44,868 nucleotides of DNA. Origin: an uncultured Mycoplasmatota bacterium. Lineage in GTDB: Bacteria > Bacillota_I > Bacilli_A > RF39 > UBA660. Of this stretch, positions 16,528-25,885 are shown piece by piece (the first letter of the stretch is position 1; each line of letters begins with the position of its first letter). The position numbers and the translations under genes are program-made. Under the pieces are notes generated by a model. The model worked only from the letters and a program-made list of their open reading frames with translations. It did not search any database and was not told the origin of the DNA. The stretch is taken from positions 1 through 44,868 of the forward strand of contig CAMOFW010000001.1 in the NCBI GenBank assembly GCA_946613765.1, read 5' to 3'.

Positions 16528-17236
16528 CGAATTGTTTTTTGATTAGATTTTTATTTTTGTTAAATTTGTTTTTGTTTTGATTATTAAAGTATGCGCTTAT
16601 TTCTCTTCTAAATTTGAATATAAAGTCTGCCTTTCTAATTGGTTCTAATTTAGAATATTGTTCGAAAACTTTATCTCCAAATAAATGTAGTATTAAATCA
16701 TCAAAGTCATTATTCATCATATTAACACCAGGTATATAATTTGTTGGAATAAATGCGCAATAATAATTACTTCTTACAAAGAGATTAATAAATCTTTTCT
16801 TTTCTTCATATCTTACTTGATTAAAGCTATTGATAAATTCAATCACATATTTGTCATCTAATTTTTTGGTTTCAAATATTTGATTAGTTAAATCTAATAA
16901 ATGCATAGTATAACCATCGCAATTGTAGAAAAATGATTCTTTATAATCTTCATTCTTATAATAACTAGAACTATTTAAATAATCATCTATATATTCCCTG
17001 TTATTTTTTAATAACTTTGCTGTGTAATATGATTTTAAACTTAGACCTTTATTATTTAAATCATATAATTCTTTAATTCTTTTTAAATCGTATTCTAGCA
17101 TATTAGTTAAAGCCCTAATTAGATCATAATCTTTGTCTTTATCTAATGCTAGTAACATATTATTGTAGATACTTAGTTTGTAATCAAAATCAATTCCATA
17201 AAAATTATCGATTACCTTTTGTTCATTCTTAATCAT
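16517..17236 (-). CDS. Hypothetical protein, 239 aa
   Basis: I do not recognise this protein. It is probably soluble and mostly helical, rich in Asn, Lys, Tyr and Asp, with no signal peptide or membrane segment. The C-terminus is a strongly basic asparagine-lysine tail (about residues 217-239). It starts with GAGGG upstream, 23 nt after gpmI with no terminator between, so it is co-transcribed with gpmI. A terminator overlaps its stop and the S10 promoter follows. Base composition resembles its neighbours. Confidence 0.75.
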   Translation of the reverse strand: MIKNEQKVIDNFYGIDFDYKLSIYNNMLLALDKDKDYDLIRALTNMLEYDLKRIKELYDLNNKGLSLKSYYTAKLLKNNREYIDDYLNSSSYYKNEDYKESFFYNCDGYTMHLLDLTNQIFETKKLDDKYVIEFINSFNQVRYEEKKRFINLFVRSNYYCAFIPTNYIPGVNMMNNDFDDLILHLFGDKVFEQYSKLEPIRKADFIFKFRREISAYFNNQNKNKFNKNKNLIKKQFGNR

Positions 17237-17259
17237 TTATAAAACCCTCACTTTGTGTA

Positions 17260-18765
17260 TTAATTCTCTATAAGTATTTCACTATTTTCCATTTCTTTAG
17301 GTATTTTAATATCCATATATTTTAATAGTGTTGGTGCAATATTAGTTATTGCTCCATCTTTAAGTTTCAACTTTTTATCAGTCATGATAAATGGTACTGG
17401 ATTTATTGTATGAGTTGTACAGATAGTTCCGTTTTCATCATACATAATATCACTATTACCATGATCTGCCGTTAAGCATAATGTATAAAAGTTTTCATTT
17501 GCATATTCCATGATTGTTCCAAGACAACTATCTATTGCTTCTAGAGCTTTAATCGTTGCTTCATAATTACCTGTGTGTCCAACCATGTCTGAATTAGCAA
17601 AGTTAACTAGTATAAAATCATAGTTTTCATTTAAGCATTTGATAACTTGTCTTGTTACATCATGTGAAGACATTTCTGGTTTTAAATCATATGTTGCTAC
17701 TTTAGGTGATGGAATTAAGAATCTATCACAATTATTTAATATTAGTTCTCTTCCACCATCGAAGAAGTAAGTTACATGTGCGTATTTTTCTGTTTCAGCA
17801 ATTCTTGCTTGTGACAAGCCTAAAGATGCTAAATATTCACCCATTGGGTTTACTACATCTATATGATCTAATAAATGTTTAGAATTAATTGCTTCATCTA
17901 TTTTATATATTGTATAAGTTTTTAAATTAGGGTATTTTTTAGTTGGATATTCTGAGAATGTTGTATCTGTTAATACTCTTAAGATTTGTTTTGCTCTGTC
18001 TGGTCTATAGTTAAACCAAAGTAGAGCATCACCATCTTGAATCAATTTAGTATCATCAAGAATTAGTGGTGGAATAAATTCGTCTGTTATATTCTTTTTA
18101 TAGCATAAATCTATACCCATTCTTGCACTTGGTACTTTAACTGCTTTACCCTCTGTAATCATATCTGAATAGTACTTAGTTCTTGCCCATTTTTTATCTC
18201 TATCCATGGCATAGTATCTACCGCATACAGATACTACTTTACCCATTTTGTATTTTTCTAATTTTTCTTCTACTTGTGCTATATAAGAATATGCACTATG
18301 AACATCTGTATCTCTACCATCTGTTATTGCATGTACATATACATTATTAACATTATCTTTATGAAGATTATCTAGCATAGATAAAATGAAATTTAAGTGA
18401 GAGTGAATACCACCAGGAGATATTAAAGCCATTAAATGAAGTGGTTTATTATTTTCATGTACATATTTAACCATATCTAAATATGCTTCATTATCTTCTA
18501 GTTCTTTATTTTTAAACATTTCTTCTATTTGCATGAAGTTTTGTTTTACTAATCTACCTGCTCCGATTGACAAATGTCCTACTTCAGAGTTACCCATTTG
18601 ATTATCTTCTAAACCAACATATTTACCTGATGCTTGTAAAAGACAATGAGGATAATTATTTAAAAGATAGTTAAAGTTTGGCATATCTGCATTTAGTACT
18701 GCATTACCTTCTTTTTCTTTTCTCATACCAAAACCATCAAATATTATTAAGATTACCTTTTTCAT
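17260..18765 (-). CDS. gpmI: 2,3-bisphosphoglycerate-independent phosphoglycerate mutase
   Basis: It interconverts 3- and 2-phosphoglycerate in glycolysis using manganese. An in-frame extension upstream exists, but MKKVILIIFDGFG at 18765 matches the family and has GGAGGG five bases before it, giving 501 aa (usual about 510). Visible motifs are DGFG, the catalytic-serine region GNSEVGH (about residue 60), DGRDT, and the metal-binding ANSDMVGHTG and TADHGN near the C-terminus. The normal glycolytic neighbours (pgk, tpiA, eno) are not here; it follows spo0A after a terminator. Confidence 0.97.
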   Translation of the reverse strand: MKKVILIIFDGFGMRKEKEGNAVLNADMPNFNYLLNNYPHCLLQASGKYVGLEDNQMGNSEVGHLSIGAGRLVKQNFMQIEEMFKNKELEDNEAYLDMVKYVHENNKPLHLMALISPGGIHSHLNFILSMLDNLHKDNVNNVYVHAITDGRDTDVHSAYSYIAQVEEKLEKYKMGKVVSVCGRYYAMDRDKKWARTKYYSDMITEGKAVKVPSARMGIDLCYKKNITDEFIPPLILDDTKLIQDGDALLWFNYRPDRAKQILRVLTDTTFSEYPTKKYPNLKTYTIYKIDEAINSKHLLDHIDVVNPMGEYLASLGLSQARIAETEKYAHVTYFFDGGRELILNNCDRFLIPSPKVATYDLKPEMSSHDVTRQVIKCLNENYDFILVNFANSDMVGHTGNYEATIKALEAIDSCLGTIMEYANENFYTLCLTADHGNSDIMYDENGTICTTHTINPVPFIMTDKKLKLKDGAITNIAPTLLKYMDIKIPKEMENSEILIEN

Positions 18766-18807
18766 TATTACCCTCCCTATATTCATTATTATATAACAAA
18801 ATAATAC

Positions 18808-18831
18808 AAAAAAATAGCATAAACATGCCAT
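18808..18831 (-). terminator. Intrinsic terminator of spo0A
   Basis: Stem 18814-18820 with 18825-18831 (seven pairs including one G-U in the RNA), 4-nt loop, followed by seven T on the minus strand. It begins immediately after the spo0A stop codon. Confidence 0.75.
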
Positions 18832-19590
18832 TTAAATGTAATTTCTATTATTAATTTTTTCATCTAAATTAAGTTTATCCGCTATAGTTGCTAAAAATTC
18901 TGAATTAGTTGGTTTAGCTCTATCAAAGTCTACAGAGTGACCAAATATTTCATCCATTAGATCATAATCTCCTCTTGTCCAAGATACTTCAATGGCATGT
19001 CTTATTGCTCTTTCAACACGTGATGGTGTTGTTTCATATTTTTTAGCTATATCTGGATATAACATTTTAGTTATACCACCTATATAAGATTTATCATTAT
19101 ACATCATAATAATTGCATCCCTTATGTATTGGTATCCTTTTATATGTGATGGCATACCTAAATCATGTAATAGTTTAGATGTTTTCTTACTAATTGAATT
19201 ATCTGTAAATTCTAATTCAATGTAATTTAGTTTAGTAGCATCAATTATTCTTTGTTCTAATATATCTTTATTAGTATCCTTTAATAAATAAAATGATATA
19301 TCAAATTTATAAATAGATGATACTATATTGTGATTAAAATAATCACTATAAATTATTACTTTAGTTTTAATATTATTATTAGACATTAGTTTTAATAACT
19401 CTATGCCGTCTATTTTTGATATTATTGGGTCTAATAATAAAACATCATACTTATTAGTTTTTAATTCATTAATGGCCTCTAAACCATCCTTACAAGTGTT
19501 TTTAATACATATACTGCTATGGTTACTAAAATACTGCTTAACTTCTTTAATAGTAGATTCATTACTATCCACCATAAATACATTAATCAT
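18832..19590 (-). CDS. spo0A: Sporulation master regulator Spo0A
   Basis: A two-domain response regulator. The receiver domain (about 1-120) has the phosphoacceptor Asp54 (LLLDP) and a conserved lysine (YLLKD). The acidic pocket shows Asp8 followed by Ser (VDSNE), where most Spo0A have two acidic residues. The C-terminal Spo0A DNA-binding domain (about 140-252) is highly typical: LGMPSHIKGYQYIRDAI, YPDIAKKYETTPSRVERAIRHAIE and PTNSEFLATIADKL. The start is preceded by GGAG. A 0A-box-like site lies about 100 bp upstream. spoIVB, its usual neighbour, is absent. Phosphorylated Spo0A would switch on sporulation genes. Confidence 0.96.
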   Translation of the reverse strand: MINVFMVDSNESTIKEVKQYFSNHSSICIKNTCKDGLEAINELKTNKYDVLLLDPIISKIDGIELLKLMSNNNIKTKVIIYSDYFNHNIVSSIYKFDISFYLLKDTNKDILEQRIIDATKLNYIELEFTDNSISKKTSKLLHDLGMPSHIKGYQYIRDAIIMMYNDKSYIGGITKMLYPDIAKKYETTPSRVERAIRHAIEVSWTRGDYDLMDEIFGHSVDFDRAKPTNSEFLATIADKLNLDEKINNRNYI

Positions 19591-19685
19591 TTCTCTTCTT
19601 TCTCCTCGTATATTATATTTTTTAAAGCATGATTTAATTATATTATTAATTAAGACAAATTACTAGGAAATGTTTTGGAAGGTAC

Positions 19686-19692
19686 TGTCGAA
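19686..19692 (+). promoter_or_regulatory. 0A-box core upstream of spo0A
   Basis: TGTCGAA, the Spo0A-box core, lies 96 bp upstream of the spo0A start in the short region between lgt and spo0A. Autoregulation by Spo0A is known in Bacillus, but the core is short and could occur by chance. Confidence 0.35.
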
Positions 19693-19707
19693 TAATGTAA
19701 ATAAAAA

Positions 19708-19740
19708 TAAAAAAATGAAGTAATTAAAATCTTACTTCAT
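19708..19740 (-). terminator. Intrinsic terminator of lgt
   Basis: A perfect 9-bp stem (19715-19723 with 19732-19740) has an 8-nt loop that holds the lgt TAA stop (19724-19726), followed by a T-rich tract on the minus strand. Confidence 0.85.
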
Positions 19741-20539
19741 CAAATGTTGTTTCTTGATAATTATCGTCAAATGCACTCTTTCTTGAGTTTATCATTATAA
19801 TAACTAAACCAATTATAAATAATAGTACTGATGCGATTTGAGCTGCTTTAAGTCCAAATAGCATTAATGAATCTGTTCTAGATCCTTCGATGAAAAATCT
19901 ACCAAAACTATACCACATTAAGTAGAATGCTGTTAAAGTACCTAATTTAGTTTTCTTTCTATTTCTTATTATTAGCGCAATTACAAATCCTAACAAACAC
20001 CATATAGATTCATAGTAGAATGTTGGTACATAATATATACCATTTATATTCATACCATTAATAACAAATTCAGGTATTATTTTAGATTCTTTTAGTTCTG
20101 CTAGAGTAGTTGCTGCTCCATGAGCTTCAGAGTTAAAGAAGTTACCCCATCTACCTATTGCTTGAGCAATTAATAAACTTGGTACTGCTATATCAGTTAT
20201 TTTTAATAATCTAACTTTATATTTTTTACAATATAAATACATAGTTATTAAACCTGCAAATATACCACCATGAATTGCTAGTCCACCTTCCCAGAACTTA
20301 AATATAGAAGTTAAGTCATGTGAATATAATTGCCAGTTAAATACTACATAATATAATCTAGCACCAATAAGTCCAAATATAACTGTCCAAAAAGTTAAAT
20401 TAAACATAAAGTCTTTTGGAGCTTTATATTTTTTACCTTCAAACGCTGCTAATTCATAAGCTAGAAGAACTCCTATTAGTATAAGAACTGAATACCATCT
20501 AATTTCAAATTTACCAAATGTAAACATTACTGGATTCAT
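19724..20539 (-). CDS. lgt: Phosphatidylglycerol-prolipoprotein diacylglyceryl transferase
   Basis: Lgt attaches diacylglycerol to the lipobox cysteine of prolipoproteins in the membrane. The start at 20539 (MNPVMFTFGKFEIRWYSVL, 271 aa) fits the family and follows GAAGGTGAT; the longer frame upstream is not needed. Seven hydrophobic segments are apparent. Diagnostic motifs are the HGGIFAG region with the essential histidine, QAIGRWGNFFNSEAHG and GRFFIEGSRTDSL. A substrate candidate, a lipobox protein, is encoded at 28623-29291. Confidence 0.97.
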   Translation of the reverse strand: MNPVMFTFGKFEIRWYSVLILIGVLLAYELAAFEGKKYKAPKDFMFNLTFWTVIFGLIGARLYYVVFNWQLYSHDLTSIFKFWEGGLAIHGGIFAGLITMYLYCKKYKVRLLKITDIAVPSLLIAQAIGRWGNFFNSEAHGAATTLAELKESKIIPEFVINGMNINGIYYVPTFYYESIWCLLGFVIALIIRNRKKTKLGTLTAFYLMWYSFGRFFIEGSRTDSLMLFGLKAAQIASVLLFIIGLVIIMINSRKSAFDDNYQETTFDEVRF

Positions 20540-20557
20540 ACAATCACCTTCTTTACT

Positions 20558-20563
20558 AGTATA
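20558..20563 (-). promoter_or_regulatory. Extended -10 element for lgt
   Basis: Minus-strand TGGTATACT (TG-n plus TATACT), about 20 bp upstream of the lgt start. The -35 position is weak (TTTTTA at 17 bp spacing), as is usual for extended -10 promoters. Confidence 0.5.
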
Positions 20564-20626
20564 CCAAATTTTATAAAAATTAAAAAGAGTATTACCCCCT
20601 TTTATCTTTCTTTGCATTTATTGCGT

Positions 20627-20654
20627 AAAAAAAAGAGTGTCTATGCACTCTTTT
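20627..20654 (-). terminator. Intrinsic terminator of uvrA
   Basis: A perfect 9-bp stem (20631-20639 with 20646-20654), 6-nt loop, followed by eight T on the minus strand, overlapping the uvrA stop. Confidence 0.9.
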
Positions 20655-23466
20655 ATAGGTATTTCTTTAAATACTCACCAGTATAAGATTTATCACATTT
20701 AGCGATTTCTTCAGGTGTTCCTGTTGCAATAATTTCTCCACCTAACGATCCACCTTCTGGTCCTAAGTCAATAATGTAATCTGCCACCTTAATAACATCT
20801 AAGTTATGTTCAATAACTACTACTGTATCACCATTATCTACTATTCTTTGAAGTATTTTAATTAGTTTTTTAATATCATCTAAATGTAGACCTGTTGTTG
20901 GTTCATCTAGTATAAACAATGATTTACCTGTTGGCTTCTTTTGAAGTTCTTTGGCAAGTTTAACTCTTCCTGCTTCACCACCAGATAATGTTGGTGCACC
21001 TTGTCCTAATTTAATATAAGATAAACCTACATCCATCATTATTTGTAATTGTTCTTTTATCTTAGGTACATTTTCAAAGAATTTAATTGCTTCTTCTACT
21101 CTCATATCTAATACTTCAGCAATATTCTTACCTTTAAATTTAATATTTAATGTATCTTTATTATAACGTGTTCCATGACATACATCACATGGTACATATA
21201 CATCTGGTAAGAAATGCATTTCTATTTTCTTTACGCCATCGCCCCAACAAGCTTCACAACGTCCACCTTTAACATTAAATGAGAATCTACCTTTATCAAA
21301 ACCTCTCATCTTTGATTCAGTCATATTAGCAAATACTTCTCTTATGTTATCAAATACACCTACATATGTTGCTGGGTTAGAACGTGGTGTTCTACCTATA
21401 GGTTCTTGAGTTATTTGAACTACCTTATCAATATTATCTAAACCTTTTATTTTAGAATATTTACCAGGCATAACTCTTGATTTTTTATATATATTTTTAA
21501 ATACTGCTTTATATAATATTTCATTAACTAGTGAACTCTTACCTGAACCTGATACACCAGTTACACATACAAATTCACCTAAAGGTATTTTAACATCTAC
21601 ATCTTTTAAGTTATGTTCTTTAGCACCAGTTATTTCAATGAATTTACCATTGCCTTTTCTTCTTGTTTTTGGTACTTCTATTTTTTCTTTTCCTGATAAG
21701 TATCTACCAGTTAAAGAATTAGGATCTTTCATAACTTCTTTAGGTGTACCTTTAGATACAATATATCCACCTTCGTTACCTGCTCCTGGACCAACATCAA
21801 CTAAATAGTCTGATGCCATCATTGTGTCTGTATCATGTTCTACTACTATTAATGTATTACCTAAGTCAACCATATCTTTTAAAGATTTTATTAATCTATC
21901 ATTATCTCTTTGATGTAAACCAATTGATGGTTCATCTAAAACATATAATACTCCAGATAATCTTGAACCTATTTGAGTTGCTAGTCTAATTCTTTGAAGT
22001 TCACCACCAGATAGGGTTCCTGCCATACGATTTAGAGTTAAGTATGTTAAACCTACATTGTCTAAGAATTCTAATCTGTTTTGAATTTCTTTAACTATTA
22101 ATTCACTTATTTTCTTTTGCTCTTCAGTTAATTTTAATTTCTTCATGAATTCTTTTAGTTCACCAATAGACATCTCTGTAAATTCATAAATATTCTTTTT
22201 ATTTATTAATACATTTAGTACTGATTCTTTTAAACGAGTACCATGACAAACTGGGCATTCTAATTCCATCATGTAGTTATCTAACCATTCTCTAATCCAA
22301 TCAGATTTAGTTTCCATGTATCTTCTTTCTAGGTTTGTTATAACACCTTCATAGAAAGAAGTTGCATATCTCTTGTTACCATTTTTAGCTGTGTATTCAA
22401 AGTTTAGTGGTTCAAGTGAACCATATAAAACTATATCGCGTTCTTTTTTTGTTAGTTTATTATATGGTTTATCCATATCTATTTTATAGTAATCACATGC
22501 TGTTTTAAGATCAGTCCAGAAGATATTTTGTGAATCTTGAATTGTTTGAATTGCACCTTGATTAATAGATAAAGTTTTATCAGGAATTAATAGTTCTTCA
22601 GAGATAGCGCTTTTAAATCCTAAACCTTTACACTCTGGACATGCTCCAAAAGGATTGTTAAACGAAAACATTCTTGGTTCTAGTTCAGGAAGTGAATAAT
22701 CGCATTTTACACACGCATAGTTTTCACTAAATAAATATTCTTTATCTCCTAAAACATTAATTATAACTAAACCATTAGCTAGTTTACATGAGTTTTCAAT
22801 TGACTCAAATACTCTTGATCTTTCATCTTTATGTAGTACTATTCTATCTACGACTACATCAATATTATCTTTAACATTCTTTTCTAAGGTTATATCTTCA
22901 TCTAATGATTTAACTTCACCATTAATTCTTATTCTTGTATAACCATCTTTTCTTAAGTTGTCAATCAAGTCTTGATGAGTACCTTTTTTTCCATGAACTA
23001 CTGGTGCCATAATCTCTAGTTTTGTTCCTTCATCAAAAGCCATAACTTTATCAGTCATTTCTTCAATTGATTGATGAATAATTGGTTCTTTATGATTTGG
23101 ACAATATGGTGTACCTACACGAGCAAATAACAAACGTAAATAATCATAAATTTCAGTTACTGTTGCAACTGTAGATCTTGGATTATTATTTGTTGTTTTT
23201 TGGTCAATAGAAATTGATGGTGATAGTCCTTCGATTGAATCAACGTCAGGTTTCTTTGATCCACCCATAAATTGACGTGCGTATGCTGATAGACTTTCAA
23301 CATATCTTCTTTGTCCTTCAGCATATATTGTATCAAAAGCAAGTGATGATTTACCTGATCCTGATACACCTGTCATAACTACAAGCGAATTCTTTGGTAT
23401 TTCTAAATCAACATTTTTAAGGTTGTTTTCTCTTGCTCCCTTAATAATAATTTTATCATTTGACAT
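20653..23466 (-). CDS. uvrA: Excinuclease ABC subunit A
   Basis: UvrA is the damage-recognition ATPase of nucleotide excision repair. The start at 23466 (MSNDKIIIKGARENNLKNV, 937 aa) is favoured over an in-frame GTG at 23475 because AAGGAA lies nine bases before it. Two ABC modules are seen: Walker A GVSGSGKSSLAFDT and GVSGSGKSSLVNEI, and signature LSGGELQRIRLA and LSGGEAGRVKLA. The two CxxC pairs of the first zinc module and the second module (CEACWGDG ... CDVCHGTR) are intact. The start overlaps the end of the radical SAM gene. uvrB is not adjacent in this window. Confidence 0.98.
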   Translation of the reverse strand: MSNDKIIIKGARENNLKNVDLEIPKNSLVVMTGVSGSGKSSLAFDTIYAEGQRRYVESLSAYARQFMGGSKKPDVDSIEGLSPSISIDQKTTNNNPRSTVATVTEIYDYLRLLFARVGTPYCPNHKEPIIHQSIEEMTDKVMAFDEGTKLEIMAPVVHGKKGTHQDLIDNLRKDGYTRIRINGEVKSLDEDITLEKNVKDNIDVVVDRIVLHKDERSRVFESIENSCKLANGLVIINVLGDKEYLFSENYACVKCDYSLPELEPRMFSFNNPFGACPECKGLGFKSAISEELLIPDKTLSINQGAIQTIQDSQNIFWTDLKTACDYYKIDMDKPYNKLTKKERDIVLYGSLEPLNFEYTAKNGNKRYATSFYEGVITNLERRYMETKSDWIREWLDNYMMELECPVCHGTRLKESVLNVLINKKNIYEFTEMSIGELKEFMKKLKLTEEQKKISELIVKEIQNRLEFLDNVGLTYLTLNRMAGTLSGGELQRIRLATQIGSRLSGVLYVLDEPSIGLHQRDNDRLIKSLKDMVDLGNTLIVVEHDTDTMMASDYLVDVGPGAGNEGGYIVSKGTPKEVMKDPNSLTGRYLSGKEKIEVPKTRRKGNGKFIEITGAKEHNLKDVDVKIPLGEFVCVTGVSGSGKSSLVNEILYKAVFKNIYKKSRVMPGKYSKIKGLDNIDKVVQITQEPIGRTPRSNPATYVGVFDNIREVFANMTESKMRGFDKGRFSFNVKGGRCEACWGDGVKKIEMHFLPDVYVPCDVCHGTRYNKDTLNIKFKGKNIAEVLDMRVEEAIKFFENVPKIKEQLQIMMDVGLSYIKLGQGAPTLSGGEAGRVKLAKELQKKPTGKSLFILDEPTTGLHLDDIKKLIKILQRIVDNGDTVVVIEHNLDVIKVADYIIDLGPEGGSLGGEIIATGTPEEIAKCDKSYTGEYLKKYL

Positions 23467-24283
23467 TGTTATCACTTCCTTTTTTCTGCATTATTCTATC
23501 ATAGAAATTACAATGTTGGCATAATTTCTCTACTTTTTTATTATTTTGAAATCCTTTAATCATATCTTTAACTTTTTGTTGATTTAATATTTCATCTAAA
23601 TCTTGTTCATATATGTTACCTAATTTTAGATTGCCATTATAATCTAGACAACATGGTACTACTGAACCATCTACTAAGATACCAATATGAGTTCTAAGAC
23701 CTTGGCATGAACCAACTTCATTACAATAATGATTATTTATATTTGGCCAAATAAATTCTGTTTCAAATTCTAAATATAAATGATCTTTAATTTTAGTATT
23801 ACCATTTATTATTGTATTATATCTATTTTCTAAAGATTTAATTATATCATCTTTATATTTATTATTAACCCATAGTCTATAATTAATTATAGCGTTATTA
23901 ACTAACAAGTTATCAACAGCATTATATATATCATTTAAATATTCATCTAAAGTTTTATTCTTTTTATCATCAAATGAATGTAGTGATATATTAACTTGGT
24001 GTATATTTTTATTATCTTTAATTCTATTTATAAAATATCCATTAGTAGTTATATTTATTTTATAATCTTTACTTGCTATGTTTATTAACTTGTTAATTTC
24101 TGGATGGATAAGTGGTTCACCCATTAAATGAAAATATAAATATTTAGTATGTCCCTTAAGTTTATTTAATAACAAATTAAATTTATATTCACTTATAAAT
24201 TCTTTTTGTCTATTATTACCAATACAAAATGGACAATTGAGATTACAATTGTTTGTTATTTCTACATATATCTTTTTAAACAT
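23456..24283 (-). CDS. Radical SAM/SPASM domain protein
   Basis: The N-terminal CNLNCPFC (Cys13, Cys17, Cys20) is the radical SAM 4Fe-4S motif, followed by GEPLIHPEI, which fits the S-adenosylmethionine-binding strand. The C-terminal part has GSCQGL, VPCCLDYNGNLKLGNI and CQHCNFY, a SPASM-like auxiliary cluster region. The start (275 aa) is at ATG 24283 after AGGTGAT. The gene ends with TGA and overlaps uvrA by 11 nt. SPASM enzymes often modify peptides, but no precursor-peptide gene is next to it, so the substrate is unknown. Confidence 0.88.
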   Translation of the reverse strand: MFKKIYVEITNNCNLNCPFCIGNNRQKEFISEYKFNLLLNKLKGHTKYLYFHLMGEPLIHPEINKLINIASKDYKINITTNGYFINRIKDNKNIHQVNISLHSFDDKKNKTLDEYLNDIYNAVDNLLVNNAIINYRLWVNNKYKDDIIKSLENRYNTIINGNTKIKDHLYLEFETEFIWPNINNHYCNEVGSCQGLRTHIGILVDGSVVPCCLDYNGNLKLGNIYEQDLDEILNQQKVKDMIKGFQNNKKVEKLCQHCNFYDRIMQKKGSDNNVK

Positions 24284-24301
24284 AGATATCACCTGATAAG
24301 T

Positions 24302-24329
24302 ATTTTAACATAAATTAAAAAAACTTCAA
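24302..24329 (-). promoter_or_regulatory. Promoter for the radical SAM-uvrA operon, overlapping a terminator
   Basis: Minus strand: -35 TTGAAG (plus 24324-24329) inside the upstream terminator hairpin, 16-bp spacer, -10 TAAAAT (24302-24307) with an extended TGT just before it. Confidence 0.6.
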
Positions 24330-24342
24330 AATGAAGTTTTTT
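24318..24342 (-). terminator. Intrinsic terminator of the AbgT-family gene
   Basis: An 11-bp stem (24318-24328 with 24332-24342), 3-nt loop, T-rich on either strand, one base beyond the stop codon. Confidence 0.85.
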
Positions 24343-24343
24343 A

Positions 24344-25885
24344 TTACATTGTTGGTAAAGTATGTAGACCAAGTGGTAAACCAACTACAAACCATAATAC
24401 AAGTAGTGATAATAATATAGCACCAGTTGCAATAGCGTATGGTCTTTGATATTTTAATACACTAAATAACCTAATTGGTTCATCACTTTGATTATACTTT
24501 TCTACAAATGCTAAATAGATTACAAAGTATGCCATTATTGGTGTTAAACCGTATGTTACACTTTCTGCAAATCTAAATACTACTTGTCCCATTTCTGGTG
24601 ATATTCCGGCATTCATTAGTATTGGTACAACACTACCTGCCATAACTGACCATTTTAATGTTGTGTTTGGTAGTAAAAGAGTTGCAAGTGACACTAGTAT
24701 AAATAGTAGGATTATTAAAGGAATACCTTTAAATGAACTTGCTACTATTAAATTAGTAAACATTGCTGTTAAAACTATACCAATATTAGTCTTTTTAAAT
24801 ATATTAATAAGTACTGATGCCATGAATATTAATACTATAGTTTCACCAATACCATCTAGTGAATGTCCTAATGTATCTGAAAAATCATGGTTATTTTTTA
24901 TTGTTTTTGCACCTATTCCATAGAATAGTCCAAGAATAATAAATAGTGTTGTAACTATAAATACAAATCCTTGAGAGAAGAATGAATTTGGTGAGAATAA
25001 CTTATTAATAAATAATTCTTGTGAATAATCTATTAAATTACCAGAAAATGGTAAACCAGGAATTACATTATATAAGATAATGAAACAATATATGGCTCCT
25101 GCTGTTAAAGCAAATGCCAATCCTCTAACTTCTTTTCTAGTTAGTTTAAACTCTTTTCTTTCTTCTTTAAATTCGTATTTTGGAACACTAAATACACTTA
25201 TTTTTTCTGTAATTGTTGTTATAGCTAAAGCAATTATTATAATTGCAGCTGCCATAATTAGCATAAATCCTAATACACTAATTGTGTAGTTTGGATCTAG
25301 TACAGTTGCTGCTGATAAAGTCGTAGATATTAAGCTTGAATCTGTTGCAGTCATTAGTAGACTTAGACCAGTACCACAAGTAAGTGATGCATAAGCAGTA
25401 ACTATACCAAGAATTGGATTTCTTCTTCCATAGAAGAATATAATTGCACTTATAGGTATCATAACTACGTAACCTAAATCTCCAACTAAACTAAATAATA
25501 TACAAATAAGTGATATAACAAATGTTACTGTTTGTTTTTTTGTATTTTGTGTTAGTAGAGTAATAGATGTTTTTAAAAAGTTACTCTTTTCCATTACACC
25601 TATGCCAATTAATATAATAATTAACATAGATAATGGAGTAAATTGAACAAAACTCAATACAGTAGAAGAAAATATATACTTTAATCCACTAAATGATAGA
25701 AGGGATTCAACTGTAACCATCTCTTGATTATATGATTTAGTAGCATTATCAACAATATTATATGTTGCACCTACTTCAAATAAATTAAGTATAGCACTAA
25801 GTAATATAGTTCCTATTATTAAAACCATAAATGTCATAATAGGATGCAACTTAATTTTTTTAAAAATTTTACTCACTCTTATCAC
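24344..25885 (-). CDS. AbgT-family transporter
   Basis: A 513-aa polytopic membrane protein with about a dozen hydrophobic segments. The C-terminal region PEMGQVVFRFAESVTYGLTPIMAYF and the preceding LPNTTLKWSVMAGSVVPILMNAG match the AbgT family, which imports p-aminobenzoyl-glutamate (a folate fragment) or, in some members, exports sulfonamides. I cannot tell which from sequence. No folate genes lie beside it. It overlaps the DUF951 gene upstream by 17 nt, so it is read in the same operon as parA-parB-mscS. Confidence 0.88.
   Translation of the reverse strand: MIRVSKIFKKIKLHPIMTFMVLIIGTILLSAILNLFEVGATYNIVDNATKSYNQEMVTVESLLSFSGLKYIFSSTVLSFVQFTPLSMLIIILIGIGVMEKSNFLKTSITLLTQNTKKQTVTFVISLICILFSLVGDLGYVVMIPISAIIFFYGRRNPILGIVTAYASLTCGTGLSLLMTATDSSLISTTLSAATVLDPNYTISVLGFMLIMAAAIIIIALAITTITEKISVFSVPKYEFKEERKEFKLTRKEVRGLAFALTAGAIYCFIILYNVIPGLPFSGNLIDYSQELFINKLFSPNSFFSQGFVFIVTTLFIILGLFYGIGAKTIKNNHDFSDTLGHSLDGIGETIVLIFMASVLINIFKKTNIGIVLTAMFTNLIVASSFKGIPLIILLFILVSLATLLLPNTTLKWSVMAGSVVPILMNAGISPEMGQVVFRFAESVTYGLTPIMAYFVIYLAFVEKYNQSDEPIRLFSVLKYQRPYAIATGAILLSLLVLWFVVGLPLGLHTLPTM

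Noticed and set aside
19665..19695. A sigma-H-like promoter (AGGAAAT, then GTCGAATAA) on the plus strand between spo0A and lgt
   Set aside because: The spacing is 15 bp, too long, and it would read antisense into lgt, away from spo0A.
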